Source: an uncultured Ruminiclostridium sp. (GTDB lineage Bacteria; Bacillota; Clostridia; Oscillospirales; Ruminococcaceae). Taken from it: DNA of 64,000 nucleotides. The stretch spans positions 119,247-183,246 of the forward strand of contig CANRFO010000002.1 of the NCBI GenBank assembly GCA_947629925.1, given 5' to 3'. The notes under the pieces were generated by a model. The model was not told the origin of the DNA. It saw nothing but the letters and a program-made list of their open reading frames with translations, and did not search any database. Positions 1 through 8,628 of the stretch are shown here, in pieces. The first letter of the stretch is position 1. The number at the start of each line of letters is the position of its first letter. The position numbers and the translations under genes were made by a program.

Positions 1-702
1 AGCTTCAAGGCTTTTCGGCAGGGACTTTCCCTGATCGGCGCGGATATAAGCGCAGTTAAAGCGGTACTTGTGACCCACGGACATTCCGATCATGTAAAAG
101 GCTTGCTCACGCTGACAAAAAATACAAAAATACCGCTCTACGCCACCGAAAGCACCTTGTCCCTGCTCATAAGGGACAACCTCGTTTCCTCGACCGCAGA
201 GCTTCATACAGCGGAAGAGTTGGGAAAAATAGAATTTGACGGAGCAGTGACCTGTTTTTCCACTCCTCATGATTGCAGCGGGAGCTGCGGGTACAGGATA
301 GCGCTGAATAAGTACAGCGTCGGCTTCTGCACCGATCTGGGAACAGTTACCGATGAAGTTAGGGAAAACCTTATTGGCTGTCGCACAGTGTTTATAGAGT
401 CGAATTACGAGCCTGAAATGCTTAGGATGAATTTCAGATACCCTCCCTATCTTAAACAGCGTATCGCTTCCGACCACGGTCACCTGTCAAATCCCGATTC
501 GGCGGCTTTTTGCGGGGAGCTGGTGAAAAGCGGAACGGTGAATCTTATGCTGGGACACCTCAGCCGTGAAAACAACACTCCCGAAACTGCATTTAACCGT
601 GTAAAAGACGTTCTGGAACGCCTCGGCATGAGATATGAGTCTGATTATACTCTCGCCGTTGCGCCTGTGATAAATACCGACGGAAAATATCTTTCAGTGT
701 GA
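1..702 (+). CDS. WalJ/YycJ-like metallo-beta-lactamase-fold hydrolase, 5' partial
   Basis: The reading frame is open from base 1, so the true start lies outside the window; the GTG listed by the ORF track at base 70 is inside the domain. The visible 233 residues carry the zinc-ligand motif THGHSDH near residue 25 and a later conserved histidine in SDHGHLSN. In Firmicutes this family (WalJ/YycJ) is a single-domain phosphohydrolase or nuclease-like protein, usually encoded after the walRK two-component genes. About 35 residues appear to be missing at the N-terminus. The walK context cannot be checked here. The family call is firm; the substrate is not known. Confidence 0.8.
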   Translation, partial: SFKAFRQGLSLIGADISAVKAVLVTHGHSDHVKGLLTLTKNTKIPLYATESTLSLLIRDNLVSSTAELHTAEELGKIEFDGAVTCFSTPHDCSGSCGYRIALNKYSVGFCTDLGTVTDEVRENLIGCRTVFIESNYEPEMLRMNFRYPPYLKQRIASDHGHLSNPDSAAFCGELVKSGTVNLMLGHLSRENNTPETAFNRVKDVLERLGMRYESDYTLAVAPVINTDGKYLSV

Positions 703-784
703 AAAGCAGCCAATTAGATCGTAATTTAAAGGCACGACCGTGAAATTGATAAAGAAATTTTAAATACATAGCAGGAGAACAAAA

Positions 785-1555
785 ATGCCCGAATGGAATG
801 CAGAACAATACAGCAAATTTGAAAAAGAACGAACTTTGCCTGCAATTGATTTAGCTGATTCGATAAATTCAGAGAACGTTCGGACAGTCCTTGACGTTGG
901 ATGCGGGATCGGCAACAGCACCGCAGTATTAAAAAGAAGATTTCCCAATGCAAGAGTGATCGGTGCGGATAATTCAGACGATATGCTCAATGCTGCAGGA
1001 AAAAATTATCCTGAACTTGAATTTATTAAATTAGATGCAGGAAAAGACATTGTCAGTATCTCCGATAGATACGACGTTGTTTTTTCAAATGCCTGTATAC
1101 AATGGATACCTGATCACAGACTTCTTATAAAAAGCTTGATGGAGCTTCTTAATGAGAAAGGTACTCTCGCAGTACAGATACCTCAGCAGGACAAACATCC
1201 AATGCACAGAATTATAAAAAGCGTCGCCGAATCTGAAAAATGGACGCATAAGCTTCCTGTTTCGAGAGTTTTCTATACCTTGACTGAAGAAGAATACTTT
1301 GACATATTATCGGAGCTTTCTGATAATTTCCGAATGTGGGAGACTGTTTATTTTCACACAATGCCCTCTCATAAAAGTATCGTTGAATGGTACAAGGGTA
1401 CGGGTTTGCGACCATATCTTGAACAGCTTAGCGGCAGCGATAAGGATGAATTTGAAAATGATGTCTTGACGGAAACTCAAAAATACTATCCTATTCAGCA
1501 AAACGGTAAGATCATATTCAGATTTCCTCGGTTGTTTTTTACTGCTGTAAAATAA
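785..1555 (+). CDS. tam: trans-aconitate 2-methyltransferase
   Basis: This 256-residue protein is a class I SAM-dependent methyltransferase. Motif I, LDVGCGIGN, is at residues 36-44, and the C-terminal half shows the Tam-specific blocks PSHKSIVEWYKGTGLRP and a FPRLFF terminus, which I recognise from E. coli Tam (252 residues). Tam methylates trans-aconitate, a spontaneous inhibitory by-product of cis-aconitate, and so protects aconitase; it is cytosolic. The ATG is preceded by AGGAGAACAAAA. The gene stands alone between the WalJ-like gene and a terminator shared with the convergent hsp20. A related methyltransferase with another small-acid substrate is possible. Confidence 0.8.
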   Translation: MPEWNAEQYSKFEKERTLPAIDLADSINSENVRTVLDVGCGIGNSTAVLKRRFPNARVIGADNSDDMLNAAGKNYPELEFIKLDAGKDIVSISDRYDVVFSNACIQWIPDHRLLIKSLMELLNEKGTLAVQIPQQDKHPMHRIIKSVAESEKWTHKLPVSRVFYTLTEEEYFDILSELSDNFRMWETVYFHTMPSHKSIVEWYKGTGLRPYLEQLSGSDKDEFENDVLTETQKYYPIQQNGKIIFRFPRLFFTAVK

Positions 1556-1673
1556 TTTTAAGATCCCGATTTGCATATGGAACGCAAAAGCCGTTAAGGG
1601 CTTATTAAAGACAAATTGTTATATAAATTATAAACTTCGGTTTATAAAAATCCTAAAAGATATTTATCAGCGC

Positions 1674-1705
1674 AAAGGCGGTCTGATCGCGTCAGACCGC
1701 CTTTT
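1674..1705. terminator. bidirectional terminator between tam and hsp20
   Basis: An inverted repeat, AAAGGCGGTCTGA and its complement around a 5-base loop, is followed by a T-run on the plus strand and bounded by A residues on the other side. It can stop both convergent genes. Confidence 0.8.
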
Positions 1706-1716
1706 TGTGATATGCG

Positions 1717-2130
1717 CTACTTGATCTCCAGCCGTTTTGTCTGCGGCTGTGTTTTCTGCATTTTCGGGCAGGTGACTTTAAGCACTCCGTTTTTGTACTC
1801 TGCTTCTATCCCGTCCGAAACGCAACCTGAAATATTGAAGCTTCTCTGATATGAGCAAACCGAGCGTTCTCTTCGGATATAGCTGTCCTTCTGTTCATCG
1901 TCGCCGCAGTTTCTCTGCGCGGTTATGGTGAGATAGTCGCCGTTCAGCTCAACGCCGATCTCTTCCTTGTCAAATCCCGGCAGTTCACTTTCCAGCACAT
2001 ATTTGTCTCCCATATCGCGTATATCCGTCTTGCAGCCCGCCGAGGACGAGCCTCTGAAGAAGCTGTCCTCAAAATCGCGGAAAGCGCCCCAGATGTCGTT
2101 TCTTCTTTCATAAGGTGTAAGCATGCTCAT
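1717..2130 (-). CDS. Hsp20/alpha-crystallin small heat shock protein
   Basis: This is an ATP-independent holdase chaperone of 137 residues. The alpha-crystallin domain fills residues 35-137 and ends with the family's AxxxnGVL signature, seen as AEYKNGVLKVTCPK. I place the start at base 2130 (MSML...) because GGAGGGAC sits at the right distance before it; the ORF-track start 38 codons upstream has no ribosome site and its extension is not Hsp20-like. No CIRCE element is visible upstream. It is a monocistronic gene convergent with tam. Confidence 0.9.
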   Translation of the reverse strand: MSMLTPYERRNDIWGAFRDFEDSFFRGSSSAGCKTDIRDMGDKYVLESELPGFDKEEIGVELNGDYLTITAQRNCGDDEQKDSYIRRERSVCSYQRSFNISGCVSDGIEAEYKNGVLKVTCPKMQKTQPQTKRLEIK

Positions 2131-2225
2131 TTTAAGTCCCTCCTGTTTGATATGATCTTCCGTCACGGTATTAGTATTTGTCATGAACGGCGAAATAAAC
2201 GAAGAAAATTTTCCTTTAAAAGATG

Positions 2226-2254
2226 TTGACAAACGCAAAGCCATGTGATATAAT
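2226..2254 (+). promoter_or_regulatory. consensus sigma-A promoter for tRNA-Ser
   Basis: TTGACA at 2226-2231 and TATAAT at 2249-2254 are separated by 17 bases, an exact match to the housekeeping consensus. The tRNA begins 35 bases after the -10 box. Confidence 0.9.
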
Positions 2255-2288
2255 ATTTAAGTCGCTGAATAAAAGAAAATTCGACCAT

Positions 2289-2379
2289 GGAGATGTCGCC
2301 TAGCTGGTCGAGGGCGCATGATTGGAAATCATGTAAACGCGAAAGTGTTTCGAGAGTTCGAATCTCTCCATCTCCGCCA
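2289..2379 (+). tRNA. tRNA-Ser (anticodon GGA)
   Basis: The sequence folds as a class II tRNA. The acceptor stem is GGAGATG/CATCTCC, the anticodon loop TTGGAAA reads GGA (serine, UCC/UCU), a long variable arm lies between the anticodon and T arms, and the T arm carries GTTCGAATC. The discriminator is G and the CCA end is encoded in the DNA. Confidence 0.95.
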
Positions 2380-2398
2380 GCCGCTGAGCGGCTTCAAC

Positions 2399-2428
2399 AC
2401 GCTCCCATCACACGGGAGCGTATTTTTT
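2399..2428 (+). terminator. first terminator after tRNA-Ser
   Basis: The stem ACGCTCCC/GGGAGCGT with a 7-base loop is followed by TATTTTTT. It lies 20 bases after the CCA end. Confidence 0.85.
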
Positions 2429-2487
2429 ACATTCATCACCCAAATATCTTTTCGGTCACACCACCACAACCGCTGACCCGCACCAAC

Positions 2488-2517
2488 ACGCTCCCACCCC
2501 ACGGGAGCTTTTTTTAT
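2488..2517 (+). terminator. second, look-alike terminator after tRNA-Ser
   Basis: The stem GCTCCC/GGGAGC is followed by seven T residues. Stem and loop closely resemble the preceding terminator, which suggests a local duplication. Confidence 0.8.
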
Positions 2518-2547
2518 TTTCCGCTTCGGTGCAAATTTCCCCGAAAC

Positions 2548-2576
2548 TTGACAAATTACCGCAAAAAAACTATAAT
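2548..2576 (+). promoter_or_regulatory. consensus sigma-A promoter for the CAP-domain gene
   Basis: TTGACA (2548-2553) and TATAAT (2571-2576) with a 17-base spacer match the consensus exactly, 38 bases before the ATG. Confidence 0.9.
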
Positions 2577-2614
2577 TAACACAGAAAACGGAAAAAAGAT
2601 CAGGGAAGTATAAA

Positions 2615-3817
2615 ATGATGAATAAGCAAATAAGGTTTTCAACAGCCGCGATAGTTTTGTCATCTCTTTCGATACTTTTGTCTGCGGTTATCATGATAAC
2701 AGGCGCGGTAAACAAGCCTCCTGCCGAAGAGGAGGGAACGACCGCTCCCGAAATCGTTTCGGTTCAGCCGAAGCAGACTGCTGCGGAGCGCGATAGAGCA
2801 AAGCCTGCCGTTTCCGATGTTACAAGCTCGGTTTTCGCCGAAACCTCCGTTTCTTCCGCTGCCGAAGAAACTGCCGATATCGAAGAAACGACTGCTGCTG
2901 AAGAGACTGCCGATACCGAAGCCACAGCCGAGGAAGAACCTGAAGAAACAGGATCCGAGTGGACAGAAGAAGAGGTATACGGAACGCTTTACGTCAACAC
3001 CGACGGCATATACAGCCGCGAGAAAGCGGTAATGGGAAGCGAAAAGGTAAAGCAGTATGAGCTGAACGCTCCCGTGGAAGTGGTGGCAGCTACAAATACA
3101 TATTATTACAAGCTGTCCGACGGAAGCTTCATACACTTCGATTATCTCAGCAATGAGCTTACCGAGGTCCCCGAATGGACCGAAGAAGCCGTAAGCATGA
3201 TACTTTATGTCAACACCGACGGCATATACAGCCGTGAAAAAGCGATAGAGGGAAGTACAAAGGCGGACATTTACAGCCTTAACGACGAGGTGGAGGCGGT
3301 CGCCTTTACGGATACCGATTATTACAAAATATCCGACGGTACTTTTATCCATTCCGATTACCTCAGCGAAGCTCCCGTAAGCGTTACCGAAGAGAGCAGC
3401 ATGCCTGATGTTTATATCGGCGATTCTGAGGTATTGTCGGTGGAATGGGAAATGTTCGAGCTTGTAAATCAGTACAGAGCGCAGTACGGTCTTGAACCTT
3501 TCCAATGGGACTACAACGCCTATCCTGCGGCGCGGATACGCTCAGGCGAGCTGCTCACGAGCATATCCCACACCCGCCCCAACGGCATGAGATTTTCCTC
3601 TGTTTTCAGCGAAGTAGGATATTCGCCTTCATCATCGGGAGAAAATATCGTCTATTACTATTCAAGTGCGCGGGACGCCCTTTCGGTGCTTATAAACTCA
3701 CCAAGTCACCGTGAACTTTTACTCAGCACGAATTACACTCACATAGCCATATCCTGCACCTATTCCGCCTCAAGCACATGGGGATACTACTGGGTCCAGG
3801 AGTTTACAAGACCATAA
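2615..3817 (+). CDS. secreted or anchored CAP/SCP-domain protein with two SH3-like repeats
   Basis: This 400-residue protein starts with a hydrophobic segment (about residues 8-32) that can act as an uncleaved anchor or signal. A Glu/Thr/Ala-rich linker follows to about residue 114. Two similar repeats of about 70 residues come next (115-183 and 187-254), both containing YVNTDGIYSREKA; they resemble bacterial SH3-like wall-binding modules. The C-terminal CAP domain (about 275-400) has the LVNQYR and SHTRPNG blocks of YkwD-type proteins. CAP proteins of this kind are extracellular and often of unknown activity. Start choice between two adjacent ATGs is uncertain; AGGGAAG precedes the first. 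Confidence 0.85.
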   Translation: MMNKQIRFSTAAIVLSSLSILLSAVIMITGAVNKPPAEEEGTTAPEIVSVQPKQTAAERDRAKPAVSDVTSSVFAETSVSSAAEETADIEETTAAEETADTEATAEEEPEETGSEWTEEEVYGTLYVNTDGIYSREKAVMGSEKVKQYELNAPVEVVAATNTYYYKLSDGSFIHFDYLSNELTEVPEWTEEAVSMILYVNTDGIYSREKAIEGSTKADIYSLNDEVEAVAFTDTDYYKISDGTFIHSDYLSEAPVSVTEESSMPDVYIGDSEVLSVEWEMFELVNQYRAQYGLEPFQWDYNAYPAARIRSGELLTSISHTRPNGMRFSSVFSEVGYSPSSSGENIVYYYSSARDALSVLINSPSHRELLLSTNYTHIAISCTYSASSTWGYYWVQEFTRP

Positions 3818-3826
3818 CAAAAAAAT

Positions 3827-3871
3827 TCAAAACAGCGGGATAAGAATCAATTTCTTATCCCGCCGTTTTGA
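3827..3871. terminator. bidirectional terminator between the CAP gene and murA
   Basis: A 20-bp inverted repeat with one mismatch (CAAAACAGCGGGATAAGAA and its complement) separates two convergent genes. Confidence 0.8.
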
Positions 3872-3895
3872 ATGTGGAGATTGATATTTTCTTAT

Positions 3896-5176
3896 TTAAA
3901 GCGCCTTTCTTACCCCATCGGGAAACACTCGTTTTACAATGTCGGCGCCAAGCTTGCACAATTTTCCTTCCATATCCTCGTATCCGCGTTCAATATGGAA
4001 AATGTCTTCTATCTCGGTCGTTCCTTCGGTGGAAAGCCCTGCTATGATAAGCGCAGCGCCTGCTCTGAGGTCGGAAGCCTTGACAGGCGCGCCTGTCAGA
4101 TGCTCAACGCCTTCTATTATGGCGACCTTTCCGTCAACGGAAATATCTGCGCCCATGCGGCGAAGCTCGTCCACATATCTGAAACGGTTGTCGAACATAC
4201 TTTCGGTGACTATGCTGGTTCCCTTAGCCATGGTAAGCAGCGCCGTGAGCTGAGGCTGCATATCCGTGGGGAAACCGGGGTGAGGCATTGTCTTTACAGT
4301 AGCCTTTTCGTATCTGTCCTGTCCGATAACACGGACATATTCATCATGTTCTTCTATGATAACGCCTATCTTGCGGAGCTTTGAGGTGATAGGCTCAAGA
4401 TGTTTCGGAATTATATTGTTTACTATGACGTCGCCCTTTGTTGCGGCAGCGGCTATCATATAAGTTCCCGCCTCGATCTGGTCGGGGATTATGGTATACT
4501 CTGTACCGTGAAGCGAAGTAACGCCTCTTATTTTAATGACGTCCGTACCTGCGCCCATTATATCGGCGCCCATTGAGTTGAGGAAGTTTGCCAGATCAAC
4601 TATGTGAGGTTCCTTTGCAGCGTTTTCGAGAATGGTAAGACCTTCCGCCTTACAAGCCGCCAGCATTGCGTTTATCGTAGCGCCGACAGTCACCCTGTCG
4701 AAGTATATCTGTGTTCCTATCAGCTTTTCCGCCTGTATATCCACAATGCCGTGTTCGATATTGTAGCTTGCACCCAGAGCCTTGAAGCACTTCAGGTGCT
4801 GATCTATCGGTCTGTCGCCCAGATCGCAGCCGCCGGGCATTGAAACTCTCGCCCTGTTGAAGCGGTTGAGCATAGTGCTGAGGAAGTAGTAGCTTGCTCT
4901 CATCGAACGCGCCAGCTCATAAGGAACGACCATATCCCTTACATGGGTAGCGTCTATCCTGATAGTTGATTTGTTGAGGATCTTTACCTCCGCGCCCATT
5001 TCGGTAAGTATGCGAAGGTCGATAGTAACGTCATTTATGTTAGGCACATTGTACAATGTGCAGGGTCCGTCAGCCAGTATCGTGGCGGGGATTATGGCGA
5101 CAGCAGCGTTTTTCGCGCCGCTTATGTCCACGGTCCCGACCAGTCTTTTTCCGCCGTTTATAATAAACTTATCCAA
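3896..5176 (-). CDS. murA: UDP-N-acetylglucosamine 1-carboxyvinyltransferase
   Basis: MurA transfers enolpyruvate from PEP to UDP-GlcNAc, the first committed step of peptidoglycan synthesis in the cytosol. The 426-residue length is typical. The Lys22-Asn23 pair is present (SGAKNAA), and the catalytic cysteine, the fosfomycin target, is at residue 117 in PGGCDLGDRP. The start is a TTG: the N-terminus MDKFIINGGK matches the family, and AGAGGCAGG precedes it. The gene is flanked by a terminator downstream and 318 bases of non-coding DNA upstream, so it is probably transcribed alone. Confidence 0.95.
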   Translation of the reverse strand: MDKFIINGGKRLVGTVDISGAKNAAVAIIPATILADGPCTLYNVPNINDVTIDLRILTEMGAEVKILNKSTIRIDATHVRDMVVPYELARSMRASYYFLSTMLNRFNRARVSMPGGCDLGDRPIDQHLKCFKALGASYNIEHGIVDIQAEKLIGTQIYFDRVTVGATINAMLAACKAEGLTILENAAKEPHIVDLANFLNSMGADIMGAGTDVIKIRGVTSLHGTEYTIIPDQIEAGTYMIAAAATKGDVIVNNIIPKHLEPITSKLRKIGVIIEEHDEYVRVIGQDRYEKATVKTMPHPGFPTDMQPQLTALLTMAKGTSIVTESMFDNRFRYVDELRRMGADISVDGKVAIIEGVEHLTGAPVKASDLRAGAALIIAGLSTEGTTEIEDIFHIERGYEDMEGKLCKLGADIVKRVFPDGVRKAL

Positions 5177-5494
5177 TTTTTATGCCTGCCTCTGTAATTT
5201 TTTGAGGAGTTCAGGTGAATAAACTCACCGATATATGAATCGCCGATCAAGGCGTGAAATCATCTGAACAATAATATTATCCCGAAAATTTAACGGGATA
5301 TTTATGAACAAAAGCTTTTTTGCGGCTTTTTTCACAACTTTACACAGGTAAATATAGTTTTCATTATTTACCAATGATTTATTATAGCATATTTGAACAA
5401 AAAATGAAAGTAATTTTTTCAAATTCTGCGAAATGACCAATAAAACGCCGAAAAAGTTCACTGTTTTTGATACACAATGAACATTAAAGCGTCG
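5177..5494. other. 318-base intergenic region upstream of murA
   Basis: I see no gene here. On the minus strand a TATAAT (5381-5386) with a weak -35 TTTCAT (5404-5409) at 17 bases is a plausible murA promoter. A 7-bp inverted repeat TATCCCG/CGGGATA lies at 5278-5300 in the presumed murA leader; it lacks a T-run, so it is not a clear terminator. Confidence 0.45.
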
Positions 5495-6238
5495 TCAGTC
5501 AGCCATATCCTTTGAAAATTCAGTGATCTCCACATGATACACGATAATTTCCTCAAGAGGCGCATAAGTCTCATCTGCCGTCGGCACCGCCATTATCTCC
5601 TCAAGAACGTCCATTCCGCCGACTATCTGCCCGAATACCGTGAAAAATCCGCTCATTCCGGGGATAGCGCCATGTTCCTTCCACGCCTTGATTAGTTCGT
5701 CGGGGAATATCTGCTCTCCGTCGGCGTTTTTAGGCTTTCTCATTTCTTCGTCAGCTTCCTCGGTGAACTCCGAAGTGTTCAGTATCATATATCTGCTGTC
5801 GCCGTAGCCGATAGTCGAGGACAGAGAGCATAATGCTCCCTTGAAAGGCCAGAGCTTCGGAGTGTATTCGTTTTCTATAAGCTGACCGTCGTTGGAAGCG
5901 CCTGTTGAGCCGTCCTTGCTTTTTGAACCTGTTGCGGCGTAAGCGCCCTGAAATACCATGAAAATGTCGGTATTATCGTAATAGCCGTCCTTTGCACGAT
6001 TGACAAAATTATCCACTGTTTTCGGAGCATATTCGGGATACAGCACTGCGATCATATCGCCCATCGAGGTCTGTATCACAGCGGTGAGCCGCCCTTCTTC
6101 AGGCTCTTCGAGCTGTATCAGCTCCATTTCGGAAAAATCATAGTCCAGCGCTCTGCTTCGGTAGTTTTCACCAAACATGGTTGAACAGCCGCTGAGCAGC
6201 AGCGAAGCCGCGGCTGCAAGTATAACAAGCTTTTTCAA
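5495..6238 (-). CDS. cyclophilin-like lipoprotein with altered active site
   Basis: The 247-residue protein has a signal peptide with a lipobox (LLSGC, Cys18), so it should be a lipoprotein on the outer face of the membrane. Residues 50-240 align with cyclophilin-type peptidyl-prolyl isomerases: TSMGDMIAVLYPEYAPKTV and the C-terminal VFGQIVGGMDVLEEI are typical. The catalytic FHRV and the QGGD motifs are replaced (IFMVFQGAYAATG), so isomerase activity is doubtful. The start is TTG with GGAG eight bases before it. It lies between cysS and murA on the same strand. Confidence 0.75.
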   Translation of the reverse strand: MKKLVILAAAASLLLSGCSTMFGENYRSRALDYDFSEMELIQLEEPEEGRLTAVIQTSMGDMIAVLYPEYAPKTVDNFVNRAKDGYYDNTDIFMVFQGAYAATGSKSKDGSTGASNDGQLIENEYTPKLWPFKGALCSLSSTIGYGDSRYMILNTSEFTEEADEEMRKPKNADGEQIFPDELIKAWKEHGAIPGMSGFFTVFGQIVGGMDVLEEIMAVPTADETYAPLEEIIVYHVEITEFSKDMAD

Positions 6239-6305
6239 GTCCTTTTCTCCTTTTTGCGTTTTATTTTTCTGCGATTATCTTTCCCATAAGCAAACGTGAA
6301 AATGT

Positions 6306-7700
6306 TCAGGCGCGCTTTATATTTGTTCCCTGCCTTGTTTCTTCCACAATGAAGCCCTTTGCAGTTATCTCATCGCGTATCTTGTCAGCAAGGGCGAAAT
6401 CCTTTGCCTTTCTCGCTTCGGCTCTTTTTGCCGCAAGCTCCAGTATCTCGGCGGGTATCTCTTCTTCCTTTTCATAGATTATCCCAAGCACGTCTGTAAG
6501 TTCGCAGAACGCCTTATAAAGCGTTTCCAGCGTTCCCTTTGAAGCGTTTTTGTCCAGCATTTCGGTGTTTATCTCACGGACAAGCTCAAACACCGCCGTT
6601 ATGCCGTCCGCAGTGTTAAGGTCGTCGTCCATCGCCTCTATGAACTGCTCTCTCCTGCTTTCGGCGGTCTGCAAAGCCTTTTCGCTTGTTTCACCGTCGG
6701 GAGCGGCAGCTATTGCCTTTTCCAGAGCCGCCTTGCAGGTCTTGAGCCTGTTCAGTGACGCAACTGCGCTTTCCATAACTTCAACGGTATAGTTGAGCTG
6801 CGCTCTGTACTGCGCCTGCAAAAGCATAAATCTTACAGGCTCGTAGCCGAATTTTTCCGCCAGGTCTCTCACAAGGAAGAAATTGCCCTTGGATTTGCTC
6901 ATCTTGCGGTTGTCCACGTTCAGCATACCGTTGTGTACCCAGATATTTGCAAGAGGGCAGCCGTTTGCACATTCGGACTGGGCTATCTCGTTTTCATGGT
7001 GAGGGAAGATAAGGTCCGCTCCGCCGCCGTGAATATCAAGTGTTCCGCCCACAAAATGGCTTGACATGGCGCTGCACTCGATATGCCAGCCGGGTCTGCC
7101 CTTTCCGTAGGGTGAATCCCAGTAAGGCTCGCCCTCCTTTGCCGCTTTCCATACGGCAAAATCCATTGGGTCGCGCTTTTGCTCCCCTGAATCAACGCGC
7201 TCGCTGGCGCCTGCTCTCAGCTCGTCCAGCGGCATATGTGACAGCTTGCCGTATTCGGGATATTTGCTCGTATCAAAGTAAACGTCCCCGCCGCTTTGAT
7301 AGGCGTAGCCCTTGTCTATCAGCGTCTTTACCATATCCAGTATTATGCCTATGCTTTCGGTGGCTTTGGGGTGAACGTCAGCGTCCGCAATATTCAAGCC
7401 GTGAGCGTCGGTGAAATATTCCTTTATCATCGCCTCGGCGTGGTCAAAGGGCGAAACGCCCTTTTCATTGGCTATGCGGATTATCTTGTCGTCAACGTCG
7501 GTGAAATTCTGAACGTAGAAAACGTCGTAACCTCTGTATTTCAGGTATCTTCTCAGCACGTCGAAAACGCAGAGCTGTCTTGCATTCCCCACATGGATAA
7601 GGTTGTAGACCGTAGGACCGCAGGCGTAGATATTAACTCTTTTCCCGTTTATGGGGACAAGCTCTTCCTTTTTCCTGCTCATTGTGTTATAAAGCTGCAT
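6306..7700 (-). CDS. cysS: cysteinyl-tRNA synthetase
   Basis: CysRS charges tRNA-Cys in the cytosol. The 464-residue class I synthetase shows the ACGPTVY zinc-site cysteine, the HIGH-type motif as HVGN, zinc ligands in ECSAM and HHENE, and KMSKS in DNRKMSKSKGN. I start it at base 7700 (MQLYNTMSRK) because GAAAGGAAA precedes this ATG and the 25 extra residues of the longer ORF are not conserved. It begins 19 bases after the cysE stop, forming a cysE-cysS operon under the T-box upstream of cysE. Confidence 0.95.
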   Translation of the reverse strand: MQLYNTMSRKKEELVPINGKRVNIYACGPTVYNLIHVGNARQLCVFDVLRRYLKYRGYDVFYVQNFTDVDDKIIRIANEKGVSPFDHAEAMIKEYFTDAHGLNIADADVHPKATESIGIILDMVKTLIDKGYAYQSGGDVYFDTSKYPEYGKLSHMPLDELRAGASERVDSGEQKRDPMDFAVWKAAKEGEPYWDSPYGKGRPGWHIECSAMSSHFVGGTLDIHGGGADLIFPHHENEIAQSECANGCPLANIWVHNGMLNVDNRKMSKSKGNFFLVRDLAEKFGYEPVRFMLLQAQYRAQLNYTVEVMESAVASLNRLKTCKAALEKAIAAAPDGETSEKALQTAESRREQFIEAMDDDLNTADGITAVFELVREINTEMLDKNASKGTLETLYKAFCELTDVLGIIYEKEEEIPAEILELAAKRAEARKAKDFALADKIRDEITAKGFIVEETRQGTNIKRA

Positions 7701-7719
7701 AATGTTGTTTCCTTTCAGG

Positions 7720-8361
7720 CTATTTATTTTGTGTTTCCTGCTCGTGTTCGCTTTTGATAAGCTGTTCCAGCTCATGCCGCATCACGCACATTTCCTGCGA
7801 AACAGGGTCGGGAAAATGTATCTGGTCAAGGTCGCCCACACGAACGCCGTCTCTTTTCACTATTCTTGCGGGAACGCCCACTGCGGTGCAGTTAGGCGGG
7901 ACTTCGCTGAGGACTACGGCGTTTGCCGCTATCTTGCTGTTGTCGCCCACCTTGAAAGGACCGAGAACTCTCGCTCCCGCTCCCACCATAACGTTGTTGC
8001 CGAGGGTCGGGTGGCGCTTGCCTGTTTCCTTGCCCGTTCCGCCGAGGGTAACGCCCTGATAGATGGTACAGTTGTCGCCTATCTCCGTAGTCTCGCCTAT
8101 TACAACGCCCGTGCCGTGGTCGATGAACAGATTTTTTCCTATTTTTGCGCCAGGGTGTATCTCTATCCCCGTTTTCCGCAGGGCGCGCTGACTTATTGCT
8201 CTCGCGCGGAAGAAATGCCCTTTTTCATAATGCTTGTGAGCCTTGCGATATGCTCTCACCGCTTTGAAGCTGGGGTACAGGAAATATACCTCGATACGGC
8301 TTTTTGCGGCGGGGTCGCGCTCGATTATGGAGTCAAGCTCCGCTTTAAGATCTTTGAACAT
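7720..8361 (-). CDS. cysE: serine O-acetyltransferase
   Basis: CysE makes O-acetylserine from serine and acetyl-CoA, the first step of cysteine synthesis. The 213-residue protein has an N-terminal helical region and a left-handed beta-helix of hexapeptide repeats (GIEIHPGAKIGKNLFIDHGT). The active-site histidines lie in IDHGTGVVIGE and GKRHPTLG. The start at 8361 follows GAGGGAAAAC; the longer ORF start lies inside the T-box terminator. It is the first gene of the T-box-controlled cysES operon, the arrangement known from Bacillus. Confidence 0.95.
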   Translation of the reverse strand: MFKDLKAELDSIIERDPAAKSRIEVYFLYPSFKAVRAYRKAHKHYEKGHFFRARAISQRALRKTGIEIHPGAKIGKNLFIDHGTGVVIGETTEIGDNCTIYQGVTLGGTGKETGKRHPTLGNNVMVGAGARVLGPFKVGDNSKIAANAVVLSEVPPNCTAVGVPARIVKRDGVRVGDLDQIHFPDPVSQEMCVMRHELEQLIKSEHEQETQNK

Positions 8362-8373
8362 ATGTTTTCCCTC

Positions 8374-8625
8374 AAATAAAAATAAACACCGCCCCGCAAA
8401 ACTTGCGCGAAGGCGGCGTAAAAGCCACGGTTCCACTCCGATTTTCCCCGTAAAACGGGGCTCTCTCCCTTAACGCGGGAAACGTGCGGGAATAGTCGCA
8501 AAGGTTTTCCTCCCGCCGACTCAGAGCCGCACTTCACGTTCCGAAGCTGCCGTCATCACAGCGCCGACGGCTCTCTGTAAGCTTCCTTTCCGAACGTTAC
8601 TCTGACTCGTCAAAGTCTTTGTAAA
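8374..8625 (-). promoter_or_regulatory. cysteine-specific T-box riboswitch upstream of cysE
   Basis: On the minus strand the leader ends with the T-box signature GGAGTGGAACCGTGG (8425-8440), followed by an intrinsic terminator (8374-8419, ACGCCGCC/GGCGGTGT then a T-rich run). The 5' part forms a long Stem I closed by GAGTCAGAG with CTCTGAGTC. The probable specifier codon is TGC at 8529-8531, in the context GAAG-TGC-GGC just before the 3' strand of Stem I. Uncharged tRNA-Cys should stabilise the antiterminator and switch on cysE-cysS. Boundaries are approximate. Confidence 0.9.
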
Positions 8626-8628
8626 AAC

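Noticed and set aside
2131-2225. CIRCE heat-shock operator before hsp20
   Set aside because: No TTAGCACTC-N9-GAGTGCTAA or close variant is visible here or before clpB and lon.
2660-3505. 281-residue minus-strand ORF
   Set aside because: It mirrors the repeat-rich CAP-domain gene and reads as low-complexity Phe/Gly/Val sequence.
5278-5300. Terminator or riboswitch upstream of murA
   Set aside because: The 7-bp stem has no T-run on either strand and no recognisable aptamer; kept only as a note in the intergenic entry.
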